From contig NZ_JBHSMG010000001.1 of assembly GCF_042655435.1 (NCBI RefSeq), positions 1,426,001 to 1,490,000 of the forward strand: DNA of 64,000 bases, read 5' to 3'. The position numbers and the translations under genes are program-made. The notes beneath the pieces were generated by a model. It did not search any database. It had not been told where the DNA came from and saw only the letters and a list, made by a program, of their open reading frames with translations. Below, one piece after another: positions 14,142-21,529 of the stretch. Within the stretch, counting starts at the first letter, position 1; the number at the start of each line of letters is the position of its first letter. This DNA is from Lysinimonas soli. Its GTDB lineage: Bacteria; Actinomycetota; Actinomycetes; Actinomycetales; Microbacteriaceae.

Positions 14142-15554
14142 CTAGGAGGCCGGCGTCGGGGCGACCGTCGGCGCCTGGGCCGAGGCGGGCAGCGCACTCG
14201 TCACCGGAAGCTGGGCGATCACCACCGTGGGCCCGCCGCGCGGGCTCGTGACCGTGAGGATGCCGCCCAGGCCGTGCACTCGCTCCTCGAGCCCCGCCAG
14301 GCCGTGGCCGGGCGTCGCGACCGCGCCGCCGACTCCGTCGTCCGACACGGTCAGCTCCAGCCACGTCTCATCGGAGTCGGCGATCCGGCGAAGCCACACC
14401 CTCAGGGTCGCCCCCGTCGCCCGCGAGTGCTTCTCGGCGTTGGTGACCGCCTCCGCGGCGATGAAGTAGGCGTTGCGCTCGAGCTCAGGCGGCAGTTCCA
14501 TGCCCTCGGGCACGTCCGAGACGAACCTGACGGGGATCGTCGCGCGCGTCGCCAGCGCCCCGAGCGCGGCGACGAGTCCGCGATCGAGCAGAAGGGGCGG
14601 GGCGAAGCCGCGCGACAGGGCGCGCAGCTCTTCGAGGGCATCCTTGGACTGCTGCATCGCCTCGCCGATCAGGGCGCGCGCGGCATCCGGATCCTTGTCG
14701 AGCTGGCGCTCCGCCGACGCGAGGTCCATCTGCAGTCGCACCAGCCGCTGCTGCGGGCCGTCGTGGATGTCGCGCTCCAGCCGCCGCAGGGCGGTGCCCT
14801 CCGCCGCCACCGCGGCCGAGCGCGACGACGACAGGCCGGCCACCTGCTGCTTCAGCTGCTCTGCGGTGAACACGCCCAGCATCCCGCGGGCGATGCCCCA
14901 GTGCAGGGCGGTCAGGCCGCGCGTGACGAACGGGAGGGTGAGCAGGGCGATCAACCCGACGATGAAGTAGAGCACCCCGTTGCCGACCTCGCGCGGAAGT
15001 CCGGATGCCGACAGACCGAAGAAACGGAACACGGTGTCGAGCAGGTGCGGCGTCCGGGCGCCCGACGGGATGAACCGCCCAAAGATCCCGAACGTCGTGC
15101 CCGAGAGCGCGGTGACCACCCACGCGAACGCGATGCTCCATGTGATGAAGCCCAGGATGGGGCCGACGAACATCGCCCAGAGCAGGTACAGCCAGTAGTG
15201 CACGTCGATGAACGGGGCGAAGATCTTGGCCAGGACGCTGCTGCCGCGGGCCTTGCGATCCCAGGCCGGCGGCGTGATCTCGGGAAAGCCGGTGAACCGC
15301 AGCCGGATGATCTCGAACATCCCGAACCCGCGCCCCACGAACAGCGCCGCCAGCACGAGGAACAGCCCGACGAAGATGAAGGCCATTCCGACGCCGGTGA
15401 AGAACAGGCTGGTCAGCACGACGATGCTGACGATCCCGATCGGAAGGATCGGCAGCAGGTACCCGAGCTCGCGCGGCAGGCCCAGCCACAGTCGGGCGTA
15501 GAGCGTGTGCTGGTGCTTCTCGGTAGCCATGGCAGGCTCCATTGTCGTCGTCAT
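14142..15554 (-). CDS. Membrane sensor histidine kinase (HisKA_3 type)
   Basis: 470 residues from ATG 15554. The N-terminal half has about six membrane segments in an integral sensor domain with short loops, so it probably senses a membrane-associated signal. The dimerisation/phosphoacceptor motif RLERDIHDGPQQRL puts the phospho-His at H264. The HATPase domain has NAEKHS (N box) and DDGVGGA. A Pro/Ala tail ends the protein. It is the partner of the response regulator directly downstream. Confidence 0.95.
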   Translation of the reverse strand: MTTTMEPAMATEKHQHTLYARLWLGLPRELGYLLPILPIGIVSIVVLTSLFFTGVGMAFIFVGLFLVLAALFVGRGFGMFEIIRLRFTGFPEITPPAWDRKARGSSVLAKIFAPFIDVHYWLYLLWAMFVGPILGFITWSIAFAWVVTALSGTTFGIFGRFIPSGARTPHLLDTVFRFFGLSASGLPREVGNGVLYFIVGLIALLTLPFVTRGLTALHWGIARGMLGVFTAEQLKQQVAGLSSSRSAAVAAEGTALRRLERDIHDGPQQRLVRLQMDLASAERQLDKDPDAARALIGEAMQQSKDALEELRALSRGFAPPLLLDRGLVAALGALATRATIPVRFVSDVPEGMELPPELERNAYFIAAEAVTNAEKHSRATGATLRVWLRRIADSDETWLELTVSDDGVGGAVATPGHGLAGLEERVHGLGGILTVTSPRGGPTVVIAQLPVTSALPASAQAPTVAPTPAS

Positions 15555-15658
15555 GCCTCCAGCCTGGCGACGGCCGCTGCCGGTCGGCATCCGGCTGACG
15601 ACCGGACCCGGGTGGGGCTAACCCCCCGGGCGCTGCGCTCGCTCGATACCGTGGAGGG

Positions 15659-16504
15659 ATGCGCCCCACTCAAGCCCGCATCATCGCGGATCTCCACGTC
15701 CAGCCCACGATCGACCCGGCCGCCGAGATCGAACGCCGGGTCGGATTCCTCGTCGACTACCTCACGACGACCCGGGCATCCGGTCTCGTCCTCGGCATCA
15801 GCGGCGGGCAGGACTCCTCGCTCGCCGGGCGGCTGTGCCAGCTCGCGGTCGAGCGTGTCGCCGAGTCGGGGGCCGAGGCCGAGTTCATCGCGGTACGCCT
15901 GCCCTACTCGGTGCAGGCCGATGAAGACGATGCGCAGCTCGCTCTGGGCTTCATCCGCCCGAACCGCGCGATCACCTTCGACATCAAGCGGGCCGTCGAC
16001 GGTGTCGCGGATGAGTACCGCGACGCCACCGGCGACGCGCTGAGCGACTTCACGAAGGGCAACACGAAGGCCCGAGCGCGGATGATCGCGCAGTACGCGA
16101 TCGCCGGCGATCGGCGGATGCTCGTCGTCGGCACGGATCACGCCGCCGAGGCCGTAACGGGGTTCTTCACCAAGTTCGGCGACGGCGGGGCCGACGTGCT
16201 GCCGCTCTCGGGACTCAGCAAGCGCCAGGGCCGTGCTCTGCTGGAGCACCTCGGGGCGCCCGAGCGGCTGTACCTCAAGGCGCCGACCGCCGACCTCCTC
16301 GACGAGAACCCCGGGCAGACCGACGAAGCGAACCTCGGACTCAGCTACTCCGACATCGACGACTACCTCGAAGGCCGGGCGGTATCGGATGCCGTCGCCG
16401 ACGCCCTCGAGGCCCGGTACCTCGCAACCGAGCACAAGCGCGCCGCACCGGTCACCCCGTTCGACGCCTGGTGGCGGACCGCGGCCGACCCCTGGGCTCG
16501 CTGA
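15659..16504 (+). CDS. nadE: Ammonia-dependent NAD+ synthetase
   Basis: 281 residues from ATG 15659, with a possible -10 TACCGT 6 bases upstream and GGAGGG in the same stretch. The ATP pyrophosphatase P-loop LGISGGQDSS lies at 45-54; KGNTKARARMIAQYAIA and VVGTDHAAEAVTGFFTKFGDGGADVLPLSGLSKRQGR are NadE signatures. There is no glutaminase domain, so ammonia is the nitrogen donor in the conversion of deamido-NAD to NAD. It is divergent from the kinase operon and followed by a hairpin. Confidence 0.97.
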   Translation: MRPTQARIIADLHVQPTIDPAAEIERRVGFLVDYLTTTRASGLVLGISGGQDSSLAGRLCQLAVERVAESGAEAEFIAVRLPYSVQADEDDAQLALGFIRPNRAITFDIKRAVDGVADEYRDATGDALSDFTKGNTKARARMIAQYAIAGDRRMLVVGTDHAAEAVTGFFTKFGDGGADVLPLSGLSKRQGRALLEHLGAPERLYLKAPTADLLDENPGQTDEANLGLSYSDIDDYLEGRAVSDAVADALEARYLATEHKRAAPVTPFDAWWRTAADPWAR

Positions 16505-16519
16505 TCCCTCCCGTTCCAC

Positions 16520-16537
16520 GTCCCCCAGAAGGGGGAC
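16520..16537 (+). terminator. Hairpin after nadE
   Basis: GTCCCCC/GGGGGAC with loop AGAA, 15 bases past the nadE stop. A second GC-rich inverted repeat (CCCCAT/ATGGGG, 16544-16556) follows directly. Confidence 0.6.
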
Positions 16538-16630
16538 TCGCGTCCCCATGATGGGGGCCACTATCGTGAGCCCAGATCGCAACCCGAATCCCCCACCCGC
16601 GATCCGCCGCCTCTCAGCAGGAGTCCCCCT

Positions 16631-16801
16631 ATGAGCAATGTCGTCACCCCGACCACGAACGCCGCGCCCGCCGGCTGGTACAACGACCCCCTCGGCATCC
16701 CCCAGCTGCGCTGGTGGAACGGTATCGGCTGGACCAACCACGTCCAGGAACACCGTGCCGAATTCCAGTCGTGGGGCGCCCAGCCCGCGTCGGTCGCGTA
16801 G
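16631..16801 (+). CDS. DUF2510 micro-protein
   Basis: 56 residues from ATG 16631. Almost the whole protein is one DUF2510 motif: AGWYNDPLGIPQLRWWNGIGWTNHV, the Trp-rich module usually found at the N-terminus of larger actinobacterial membrane proteins. Here it stands alone with short disordered ends. Role unknown; it may bind peptides or cell-wall material as the module is thought to. The following 240 bases (16802-17041) hold no gene I can support. Confidence 0.82.
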   Translation: MSNVVTPTTNAAPAGWYNDPLGIPQLRWWNGIGWTNHVQEHRAEFQSWGAQPASVA

Positions 16802-17041
16802 TCCGCTGCCCAGTTTTCTTCGTCGCGTCCCCACCGGTGGCCGCGACGCCGCGCTTCGGCGCGCCTGCATCAGTGTCGATGCGGGCGCGCTGACTTCCGC
16901 GGGGGCGGCCCAACCCGCACGGCCGAGCGAGACGACTTCGCCTCAGCAGCCGTGGCCGACCTCCGCGGAACCACCTCTTCCCGCCGCCTGACCCGGTCGG
17001 CTGATCCGGTCGCCCCGGGGGGGGGTCGCCGCGTACGCGTA

Positions 17042-18544
17042 TCAGCGGCCGTGGGTCCAGCGACCGGCGACCATCGTCGCCCAGACCGGCATCTCGCGCA
17101 GCTGCTCGCCGGATGCCGTGAGCGGGTCGAGTTCGCTGACCACGAGATCCGCGATGCCGCCCTCGGCGACGCCCGCGACGCCGCCCCACGACGCGCGCAG
17201 GGCATCCGGGATGGTCAGGGCCTGCTCCGGATGCCACGGCTCCCGCCCGTCCCGGCTGCGGGTCACGGCGGCCGCAAGCGTGACCCACGGGTCGAGCGGA
17301 GCCACCGGCGCGTCCGAGCCGAGGGCGAGTTCGGCTCCGGCATCGAGCAGGGCGCGGTACGCGAAGGCGCGATCGGTGCGTCCCGTCCAGTAGTGGTCGG
17401 CGACATCGCGATCGTCCATCGCGTGTTCGGGCTGCACGCTCGCGCGGACGCCGAGCTGGGCGAATCGGGGAAGGTCTGCCGCGGCGATCAGCTGCGCATG
17501 CTCGATGCTGCCGCCGGGGGCCGGGAGCGGCCCGAGCGCCGCGAAGGTGTCGAGCGCGAGGGTCGTCGCGCGGTCGCCGATGGCGTGGATCGCGGGGAGG
17601 AGTCCTCGCTCGAGAGCGGCGCGCGCGAGCTCGAGCAACTCGGCGGCCGAGTGGATCGCGAGGCCCGCGGCATCCGGACCGCCCAGTCCCGGGTAGTCGT
17701 CGTAGCACCACGCGGTGCGCGTGTTGAGCGAGCCGTCCGTGAACAGCTTGAACGGGCCGCCCACGAGCAGGCCATCGCTGTGCTCGACGACATCGCCGGT
17801 GCGGATGCCGGCCGCCGCAACCGCATCGAGGTCGCCCGGGTACACCCCGGCCCGCACCCGCAGGCCACGGAATCCCGCACCGAAGCGTCGCCGCCACGAG
17901 CCCAGCGCATCGCGCATCTCGAGGTCGACGATGCCGACCACGCCTCGCGCCGCCGCCGCGGCCGCCGCCTCGACGACCCAGGCATCCAACTGCTCGTCGG
18001 CGATCGAGCTGAGTCGCACGTTGAGGTCGAACGCCTCCTGCTCGCGCAGCAGCCAGGCGTCCTCGGGCAGGCCCAGCGCACGCAGGGCGGCCCGGTTGGT
18101 CCACATGCAGTGCACGTCGCCGCTCACCAGCGCAACCGCCACGTCACCGAACTCCAGCAGCTCGGGCGTTGGCTGGTCGGGCCACAGACCGTCACGGAAG
18201 CCCTGACCCAGCAGTACCGTCCCCGGCTCCGGGGGATGAGCGGCGAGACGCTCGCGCACGATCGACGCCGCCTCCGCCGCGGATCGCGCGCCCGACAGAT
18301 CGACGCGCCGGCTCAGCTGCGCCCACTGCCCGAAATGCACGTGCGAGTCCCACAACCCCGGCATGACCCAGCGCCCCTCGACGTCGACCTCCTCCGGCCC
18401 CTCCCCCGGGCCCACGTCGCTCGAGAGGGTCGGCGGGGTGGAGGGGGTCGAGAGCGTGACGATGCGGCCGTGGTCGATGAACACGTCGACGATCCGGCCG
18501 TCGAGCAGGCGCGCGTTCCGCAGCAGCACGCTAGCTCCCGGCAT
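17042..18544 (-). CDS. YtcJ-like metal-dependent amidohydrolase
   Basis: 500 residues. The metal site begins with DSHVHFGQW (HxH at about 67-69); later ligands are in LPAIHAIGDRAT and GSIEHAQLI, and LGSDAPVAPLDPW carries the final Asp. The composite N/C-terminal beta-sandwich (LLRNARLLDGRIVD...; GGIADLVVSELDPL) is typical. YtcJ-family members hydrolyse N-substituted amides such as N-formyl or N-acyl compounds; the substrate is not evident. It overlaps the PaiB-like gene by 14 bases and is last in a run of four minus-strand genes from rpiB. Confidence 0.92.
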   Translation of the reverse strand: MPGASVLLRNARLLDGRIVDVFIDHGRIVTLSTPSTPPTLSSDVGPGEGPEEVDVEGRWVMPGLWDSHVHFGQWAQLSRRVDLSGARSAAEAASIVRERLAAHPPEPGTVLLGQGFRDGLWPDQPTPELLEFGDVAVALVSGDVHCMWTNRAALRALGLPEDAWLLREQEAFDLNVRLSSIADEQLDAWVVEAAAAAAARGVVGIVDLEMRDALGSWRRRFGAGFRGLRVRAGVYPGDLDAVAAAGIRTGDVVEHSDGLLVGGPFKLFTDGSLNTRTAWCYDDYPGLGGPDAAGLAIHSAAELLELARAALERGLLPAIHAIGDRATTLALDTFAALGPLPAPGGSIEHAQLIAAADLPRFAQLGVRASVQPEHAMDDRDVADHYWTGRTDRAFAYRALLDAGAELALGSDAPVAPLDPWVTLAAAVTRSRDGREPWHPEQALTIPDALRASWGGVAGVAEGGIADLVVSELDPLTASGEQLREMPVWATMVAGRWTHGR

Positions 18545-19163
18545 CCGGGTGCGACGGGTGGATGCGCCGCATCTCGTCGGCGAGCCCCGGCTGCGCGTAC
18601 GGCCCGTCGGCGGCGAGCGCGGTGATGATCGTGTCGCGCACCTCGGCGGGCTTGTTCTGGCTCAGCTTGAGCCGGGCATCCATCCGGGTCACCCGGATGC
18701 GCAACCCCACCGTTCCGCGGGCGATGCGCCGCGCATGCTGCTCGTCGTAGTCGAGCGAGACCGGATGCGGCATCCGGCTCTCGAAGTGATCGACGAGTCG
18801 CTGCAGCACCTCGAAGTTCTCGTCGTCGCCGAGGACCTCAGGGGTGCCGTAGAGGTGCGCGGTCACGTGATTCCAGGTCGGGATGACGTCGCCCTCGGCG
18901 TACCAGCCGGGCGAGATGTAGCCGTGCGGACCCTGCACGATCACGAGCATTTCGTGCTGCCCCAGTTCGTGCAGCTGCTCGTCGGGGCGGCCGAAGTGGC
19001 TGACGATCGAGATGCCCTCCGCGTCCTCCTCGAGCAGCGTCGCGTAGTGCGAAGCGACGAGCCCGCTCGCGGTGTTCGACACGTACGTCGCCCACGGGTT
19101 CTCACGGATCAGGCGCTTGACGACCTGCTCGTCGTTCGTGATGAAGTGCGGAGTCTGGCGCAC
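18531..19163 (-). CDS. PaiB-like FMN-binding negative regulator family protein
   Basis: 210 residues from GTG 19163, 2 bases after the glycosylase stop; an ATG at 19187 would overlap that gene. Signatures of PaiB are the start RQTPHFITND, ENPWATYVSN, SHYATLL, the central HGYISPGWYAEGDVIPTWNHVTAHLYG and the C-terminal KLSQNKPAEVRDTIITAL. The fold is a split barrel related to pyridoxamine oxidases that binds FMN or haem. Although named a transcriptional repressor in Bacillus, function outside that genus is unclear. Confidence 0.9.
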   Translation of the reverse strand: MRQTPHFITNDEQVVKRLIRENPWATYVSNTASGLVASHYATLLEEDAEGISIVSHFGRPDEQLHELGQHEMLVIVQGPHGYISPGWYAEGDVIPTWNHVTAHLYGTPEVLGDDENFEVLQRLVDHFESRMPHPVSLDYDEQHARRIARGTVGLRIRVTRMDARLKLSQNKPAEVRDTIITALAADGPYAQPGLADEMRRIHPSHPDAGS

Positions 19164-19165
19164 CG

Positions 19166-20137
19166 CTACGCCTGGTCCTTCGGGCACCAGTAGAGCTTGC
19201 GACCGCCGAGTTCCTGCATCGCGATCGGGGTGCCGCAGATCCGGCAGGGTTCGCCGGTGCGGTGGTAGACCCAGTGCCGGTCGGCGCGCGAGGCGAGGGC
19301 CTTGCGGTGGTCCTCGGGCGAGAGGTCGTCCATCGTCAGCATCTGCCCGGTCTGCACGCCGAGCTCGAGCAGCTTGACCCAGTCGCGCCAGAGGCCGCGC
19401 ACGGTCTGCTCCGGCACCTCCTTGCCCGGCGTGAACGGGTTCAGCCGAGCTCGGAACAGCAACTCGGCACGATAGACGTTGCCGATGCCCGAGACCACCG
19501 ACTGATCCATCAGCAGCAGGGCGATCGGCGTCGACTTCTTGCGCACGACCGCGGTGAAGCGCTCCTCGCCGGCGGCGTGGTCGTCGACGAGCGGGTCGGG
19601 GCCGAGCTTGGCGATCGCGGCATCCACCTGCTCGATCGTCTGCACCTCGCAGGCGGTCGGACCGCGCAGATCGGCGACCGCGGTCGGCGTCAGCAGGCGC
19701 ACGCGCACCGCTCCGATCGGCTCGGGCGGAAAGCTCGTGGCATCGGGCTCGAGCTTCTCCTGCTCGCTCATCCGCAGCCGCGTCAAACGCGGGGCGCCGA
19801 TCGACGACAGCGAGTGCTCATGCGCCGCCAGGTCGGTTCCGCGCTGATTGGTCTGGCCCATGCGTCCGTTCGCGGATGCCGTGGTGGCGTCGACCGTGAT
19901 GTCGCCCGCGAAGTCCCAGGCCCCGTACATGCCCAGGTGCACCCGCAGCCACAGCCCGTTGTCGAACTCGAGGAACATCTGCTTGCCGACGGCCTTGGCC
20001 TGCACGATCTCGTGGCCGTCGAGTTGCGCCGCGCCGGCAGCGAAGCGCCCCTGCGGCGAGCTCACGGCGACGGGCACGTGCTCGAAGTGGCGCTCGAACT
20101 GGCGCGCGATCCGATGGACGGAGTGGCCCTCGGGCAT
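19166..20137 (-). CDS. Fpg/Nei-family DNA glycosylase (Nei2-like endonuclease VIII)
   Basis: 323 residues from ATG 20137, with AGGAGGAG at good spacing. The N-terminal catalytic PEGHS (Pro2, Glu3) is intact and GIGNVYRAELLFRARLNP (H2TH region) is clear. The C-terminal zinc finger is unusual: CRICG is present but the second half reads WCPKDQA, so the fourth ligand of the usual C4 finger is replaced. It removes oxidised pyrimidines from DNA and nicks by beta/delta elimination. It lies 17 bases behind rpiB. Confidence 0.93.
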   Translation of the reverse strand: MPEGHSVHRIARQFERHFEHVPVAVSSPQGRFAAGAAQLDGHEIVQAKAVGKQMFLEFDNGLWLRVHLGMYGAWDFAGDITVDATTASANGRMGQTNQRGTDLAAHEHSLSSIGAPRLTRLRMSEQEKLEPDATSFPPEPIGAVRVRLLTPTAVADLRGPTACEVQTIEQVDAAIAKLGPDPLVDDHAAGEERFTAVVRKKSTPIALLLMDQSVVSGIGNVYRAELLFRARLNPFTPGKEVPEQTVRGLWRDWVKLLELGVQTGQMLTMDDLSPEDHRKALASRADRHWVYHRTGEPCRICGTPIAMQELGGRKLYWCPKDQA

Positions 20138-20154
20138 CCCTGCTCCTCCTGAGC

Positions 20155-20643
20155 CTAGGCGTCGATCTCGTGCCCGGCGATCCGCCCGGTGGCCTCGTAC
20201 TCGGCCAGCTGCGCGATCCGTCGCGCGTGGCGCTCCTCGCCGCTGAACGGTTCGGCCAGGAAGGCGTCGATGAGCTCGACCGCGACCTCGAGGCTGTGCT
20301 GGCGGGCGCCGATCGCGATCACGTTGGCGTCGTTGTGCTGACGGGCGAGCACCGCGGTGTCGTGATTCCACACCAGCGCGGCGCGGATGCCCTCGACCTT
20401 GTTGGCTGCGATCTGCTCGCCGTTGCCCGAGCCGCCGAAGACGACGCCGAGGGTTTGGACGCCCGCGCCCTGGTCGCGCACAACCGCGAGCGCGGTGTTG
20501 ATGCAGAAGCTCGGGTAGTCGTCGAGGGGGTCGTAGCTCGTGGGGCCGTGGTCGACGACCTCGTGCCCGGCCTCGCGGAGATGCTGTTGCAGGTGCTGGC
20601 TGAAATCGAGTCCGGCGTGGTCGGTTCCGATGTGGACGCGCAT
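20155..20643 (-). CDS. rpiB: Ribose-5-phosphate isomerase B
   Basis: 162 residues from ATG 20643. The RpiB/LacAB signatures are MRVHIGTDHAGLDF, DYPSFCINTA, VFGGSGNGEQIAANKVEGIRAALVWN and NDANVIAIGARQHS. The catalytic base in the actinobacterial type is a Glu in GSGNGEQ, present here, where other RpiBs have Cys. It interconverts ribose-5-P and ribulose-5-P in the pentose phosphate pathway. First gene of the run rpiB-nei-paiB-amidohydrolase; TAGCCT lies 7 bases before the start. Confidence 0.96.
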   Translation of the reverse strand: MRVHIGTDHAGLDFSQHLQQHLREAGHEVVDHGPTSYDPLDDYPSFCINTALAVVRDQGAGVQTLGVVFGGSGNGEQIAANKVEGIRAALVWNHDTAVLARQHNDANVIAIGARQHSLEVAVELIDAFLAEPFSGEERHARRIAQLAEYEATGRIAGHEIDA

Positions 20644-20650
20644 GGTCACC

Positions 20651-20656
20651 AGGCTA
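20651..20656 (-). promoter_or_regulatory. Putative -10 (TAGCCT) for leaderless rpiB
   Basis: TAGCCT on the minus strand ends 7 bases before ATG 20643, matching the spacing seen at other genes here. Confidence 0.35.
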
Positions 20657-20739
20657 GGCGATCCGGGGCCGACACCCCTTGTCGACGCCGTCGCGCGGGA
20701 GGATGATGATGTCCACATCGTGAGGTAAGCGAGGTCGAC

Positions 20740-21444
20740 ATGAGAAACGTCACCGCGATTCCCGACCTGGTTCCGACTCTGTCGGCCGGACGGCACCGCT
20801 CCCCGCGCAAGGGCGCGTGCTTCATGGAGTTCGCCTCCTACCTGGCGGGCGAGCGCTGGAGCGACCACCCGAGCTGCACCGACCCCGTGCTGGCCACCCT
20901 GGCGCGGGCCGTCAACGACACGCTGCGCGACGATCGGCGCAGCGAGTTGATCACCGACGTCCCGCGGGTCATCGGGCTGCGCGGCGACGACCTGCGGCTC
21001 GGCCTCGTCGTCGCCCTGCGCGCCGCGACCATGGCCCTGCCGGTCGCGAGCATGGAACGCCAGCGCGCTCTCGCCGTCGCGATCATCGCCACGATCGACG
21101 CCCTCGCCGAGCTCGGCATCAATCGCCCGCGCGCTCGGGCCGACGCAGAGCTCGCCCTGAGCGAGAGCCCGGATGCCGCGGCCTGGGCCCACGCGCACCT
21201 CGCCGACTGGCGCGCGCGCCCGGTCGACCTGGCGCGCCACGGTTGCGCCGCCATCGTGCGGACGGCGGCCATCGGGGTCGCCCAGGCGTGCGTGAACGAT
21301 CCGGACACGCGGCTCATCGCCTTGTTGCGCGCGGCGATCACCGACGCGGAGGTGTTCCTCGGCCGTCCGCAGCGGGCGCCGATCGCGCTGCCCGGCTCGC
21401 GCAACGTCCCGCTGGCTGCACGTCTCGAGCGCGTTTCGGCGTAG
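20740..21444 (+). CDS. Conserved actinobacterial hypothetical protein
   Basis: 234 residues from ATG 20740 with GAGGT upstream. The N-terminal stretch SPRKGACFMEFASYLAGERWSDHPSCTDP (21-49) is the conserved core I associate with a family found widely in Microbacteriaceae; its two Cys (C27, C46) and Ser/His pattern are striking. The remainder is alpha-helical and Ala-rich without membrane segments. Function unknown. It lies between rpiB (divergent) and pepN. Confidence 0.85.
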   Translation: MRNVTAIPDLVPTLSAGRHRSPRKGACFMEFASYLAGERWSDHPSCTDPVLATLARAVNDTLRDDRRSELITDVPRVIGLRGDDLRLGLVVALRAATMALPVASMERQRALAVAIIATIDALAELGINRPRARADAELALSESPDAAAWAHAHLADWRARPVDLARHGCAAIVRTAAIGVAQACVNDPDTRLIALLRAAITDAEVFLGRPQRAPIALPGSRNVPLAARLERVSA

Positions 21445-21529
21445 GCGCGTCGCTGCCGCGACGCGCGCGTCTAGGCTGATCGACGGACACAATCCGTCGT
21501 TCCACCCCTGACGCCGAAGGAGCATCAGC

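Noticed and set aside
17018..17031. Run of G residues downstream of the DUF2510 gene
   Set aside because: A short homopolymer in an intergenic region; no associated structure or gene, so no claim beyond possible sequencing uncertainty.
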